Part shown: positions 61,821 to 64,000 of the stretch, piece after piece
Layout of the letters: every line of letters begins with the position of its first letter
Position numbering within the stretch: position 1 is the first letter of the stretch
Assembly: GCF_014805685.1 (NCBI RefSeq)
Contig: NC_060909.1
Location: 7,521,792 to 7,585,791, forward strand
Length of the DNA: 64,000 bases
Direction of reading: 5' to 3'
Origin: Silurus meridionalis
Lineage: Eukaryota > Chordata > Actinopteri > Siluriformes > Siluridae
The notes under the pieces: generated by a model
The model's input: the letters and a program-made list of their open reading frames with translations, nothing else
What the model was told of the DNA's origin: nothing
Database searches by the model: none
Made by a program: the position numbers and the translations under genes

Positions 61821-63700
61821 CATCTGTCTGTCTATCTGTCTGTCTATCTGTCTATTGCTGGCTTCCCGCTGTGATTATCGACCAGTCTAAATATGGTTTC
61901 ATTAGCGTAGATATATAATTAACCCTTTGCGTCGTTCCTGGGTTCCGGTGCAGTTATGGATATCTGTGTAATCTGTGTCGGAAACTGTGTCCTCGCACTC
62001 CGTCCTCTTGCTTATGTCTCTAAAGTGAGTTTTTATTTTGTGTTTATTTTTAGTTGTTTTGTTTTTTTTTTACTACAGACGCGCTCCTATGTTTCATTCA
62101 TGCCGGGATTTCCAGCCCTCATTCCAGCATCACCTGCTCCATCCTGGCTTCCGCGCACATCCGCACAATCACATGGAGAAAAAAAAAACACATAAAAACA
62201 AAAACAAAAACTTCTGTTCAAACTATTAAGGTCCGACAAAACCATGATGGCCTGTCGAAAGGTTTTTTTTTTAGGAAAGTCGCCTGTTTATTTTTCTCTA
62301 AACGGAATAAGAATTAGGATAGGCGTGGTCACACAGCGCTGTTTGTCACGGCTCGGTAGATGGAGGCTCCGATAAGATTTGCCCGATAAGGGGAAATGGC
62401 TGAGACACAGGGGCTTGACGCGAGCGGCGGAAAGGAAACGGACAGAGAGAGAGAGAAAAAGAGAGAGAGAGATGGGGGAAAGAACGAAATCGAACGGGTC
62501 GGCGTTTTGAAACGGAAAAACCTCGTTCCCGGTTTGGTGACTTTTGATGTCGAATAAGTTGAAATAATTTGTCTCGGTTGCAGAGAGAGAGAGAGAGAGA
62601 GAGGCGATATGGATCCTAGCGGCGCTCCTTATCCTTTTCTTTCTTCCGCTTTTCTTTGTATCCGCTCTTCTGCACCATGCAAGACTCATGGCTTCAGCCA
62701 AAAACTGCCTACATCCTTCCTAACTAGCATGTCAAGACAGTAGGTACCTATTATTTTGACATGTTCTTCAGGACGGTAGTGGGCGGTTATGGATGTAACC
62801 TGTGCTTAAAGGGCATAGCGGCTCTATTGCATGCATTCAGGCAGCAAAAGCCAAAAAATATCTGCAGCTTCTCCAGCTTTAATCAGGAGGTCATCAGGCG
62901 AAGAATGTCTTTTTTTTATTATTATTTATTTCATCTGCATTTTAGATCTTTATGATCATATTCCCCCCATCACCTTTTGTCCGCGGCTCACGAGCCTCAT
63001 TCGCGTTTCATCTCGGGTAAAATTTAATTTCTCCATTAAAATATTTGTGTGTTTGTATAATTACTAAGCACAATATGATAGCGTTTAAATGCATTAACCA
63101 TTTAAGATGTGCACTCATGCACAATTAGGCAGCGTGGGTCTTTTTTATTGAACAGAATGTCTAATAGTAAAATTGAATCCTGTTTAATGTTGAATGTTGA
63201 ATGTTTATTCACTTGTTAGTCGAAGCATTCCTATTGTGCATTGCATTATTCCTTGATAAAATGACAAGAAATGTGATATGATTGCAAATATGGGGATGGA
63301 TTGTTTGCTTTGCTATAACGAAACCATGGTGGGTTTACGGATTAAGGGGTTTATTTGCGGTTTTTGGAAAAACAAAACGGAACGTGCACTTATAACACGG
63401 GCTCAATTTCAATTGGCTTTTGTGTATGCATGTGTGTATGTGTGTAGTCTGTGTATGTGTAGTTTGTGCTTTTTAAATATAGCTCTTCTTTTTGGAATCG
63501 TGTGTTTTTCCTCTCTCTTTTTTGAGGGGGATTTATTTCTTACTTTTTGCTTTTTATGAGAGAGAAGGATAGAGCTGTGGGTTTATGGTGTGGGTATGGG
63601 TGTGGGCAGAGGGGAGGCGAGGAGGCAGGGAGGGGGGGCACGACACACTTTGTATGTACGAAAGGTTTTTCTTTTTTTTTTTTCCTTTTTTTTAATAGAA
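61104..63700. other. Intron/intergenic part of the bdnf 5' cluster
   Basis: A (TATC)n tract fills 61733-61854; GA-rich runs lie at 62440-62480 and 62580-62603. The segments 62330-62430 and 62500-62780 are more complex and CpG-bearing. No exon can be assigned with confidence. Confidence 0.4.
61733..61854. repeat. (TATC)n microsatellite between bdnf 5' exons
   Basis: About 30 tetranucleotide units, with TGTC variants at the 3' end, in the intron after exon II. Likely length-polymorphic. Confidence 0.97.
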
Positions 63701-63768
63701 CTTTCTGCAATGTACGTCATTGGACCAGTCCATAAATGGGGTTGTGTCATCTGAACGAGAATCTCCCT

Positions 63769-63813
<45 letters not shown>

Positions 63814-63878
63814 GCTCTCTCCGCACTCTAAGCTGCAGAGTTAGGGTGGGCGAGCATCCATAAAAAATCTAAACAATG
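63700..63878 (+). promoter_or_regulatory. Possible third bdnf promoter/5' exon with CRE-like and CArG sites
   Basis: TACGTCAT at 63713-63720 is CRE-like. CCATAAATGG at 63730-63739 is a perfect CArG box (SRF). A (CT)n tract follows, then a segment ending aacaATG/gtaggt with the donor at 63879. The CRE plus CArG pairing is typical of activity-regulated promoters. Assignment to bdnf rests on position only. Confidence 0.4.
63771..63812. repeat. (CT)n microsatellite
   Basis: Pure CT run between the CArG box and the donor-like site at 63879. Confidence 0.95.
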
Positions 63879-63926
63879 GTAGGTTTTATTCCACAAAAGA
63901 CTGGTTTAAATATACTGAGTCGCTCT

Positions 63927-63927
<1 letters not shown>

Positions 63928-63998
<71 letters not shown>
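63928..63998. repeat. (TA)n microsatellite at window end
   Basis: TA run reaching the end of the window. Confidence 0.95.

Positions 63999-64000
<2 letters not shown>

Noticed and set aside
61104..64000. bdnf protein-coding exon
   Set aside because: No frame contains the neurotrophin pre-pro start or the cystine-knot region; it must lie beyond the window.

Overview
The window looks like vertebrate, almost certainly teleost fish, nuclear DNA. It is AT-rich and intron-rich, with GT-AG spliced genes, many (TA)n/(TG)n microsatellites, and several repeat families that I recognise from fish genomes: Tc1/mariner-like elements starting TACACTATA, hAT-type MITEs with 8-bp target duplications, tRNA-derived SINE pieces and an RTE/jockey-type LINE. 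The repeat mix would fit a catfish or another ostariophysan, but the species is inference. There are no bacterial-style operons, and most long open frames in the window are chance or microsatellite artefacts.

Region 1 (1-29,100) holds most of kif18a on the + strand. This is the kinesin-8 motor that controls kinetochore microtubule plus-end length and chromosome alignment. Sixteen coding exons can be joined with consistent phases from 3217 to the stop at 28742, giving 794 residues. They cover the P-loop onward, switch I, switch II, the neck/coiled coil, a PP1-docking-like motif and the basic tail, with a poly(A) signal at 29067. The first ~100 residues of the motor must lie upstream of the window. 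The introns carry many transposons, including a four-layer nest at 21.0-24.6 kb (Tc1-like, then hAT-like, then LINE, then an AT microsatellite).

Region 2 (29,590-31,420) holds a possible small five-exon + strand gene of 157 codons that I do not recognise. It has compatible splice phases and its own poly(A) signal, and is followed by a CCAAT/X-box cluster that looks like a promoter. It is the best candidate here for something undescribed.

Region 3 (31.4-58.6 kb) is a gene-poor interval of more than 25 kb. It contains MITEs, Tc1/mariner relics, microsatellites and several stretches of complex, non-repetitive, non-coding sequence that could be conserved regulatory elements of the next gene.

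Region 4 (58.6-64.0 kb) is the 5' non-coding exon cluster of bdnf (brain-derived neurotrophic factor), on the same strand and in the same order after kif18a as in mammals. An exon I-like segment ends in an ATG directly at its splice donor (59907-59909). An exon II-like segment carries an RE1/NRSE (REST site) at 60659-60679, a short upstream ORF and a donor at 61104. A third possible promoter/exon with a CRE-like site and a perfect CArG box ends at 63878. The protein-coding bdnf exon is not in the window and is expected downstream. Matches to mammalian exons I and II are from memory of those sequences, not from a search.
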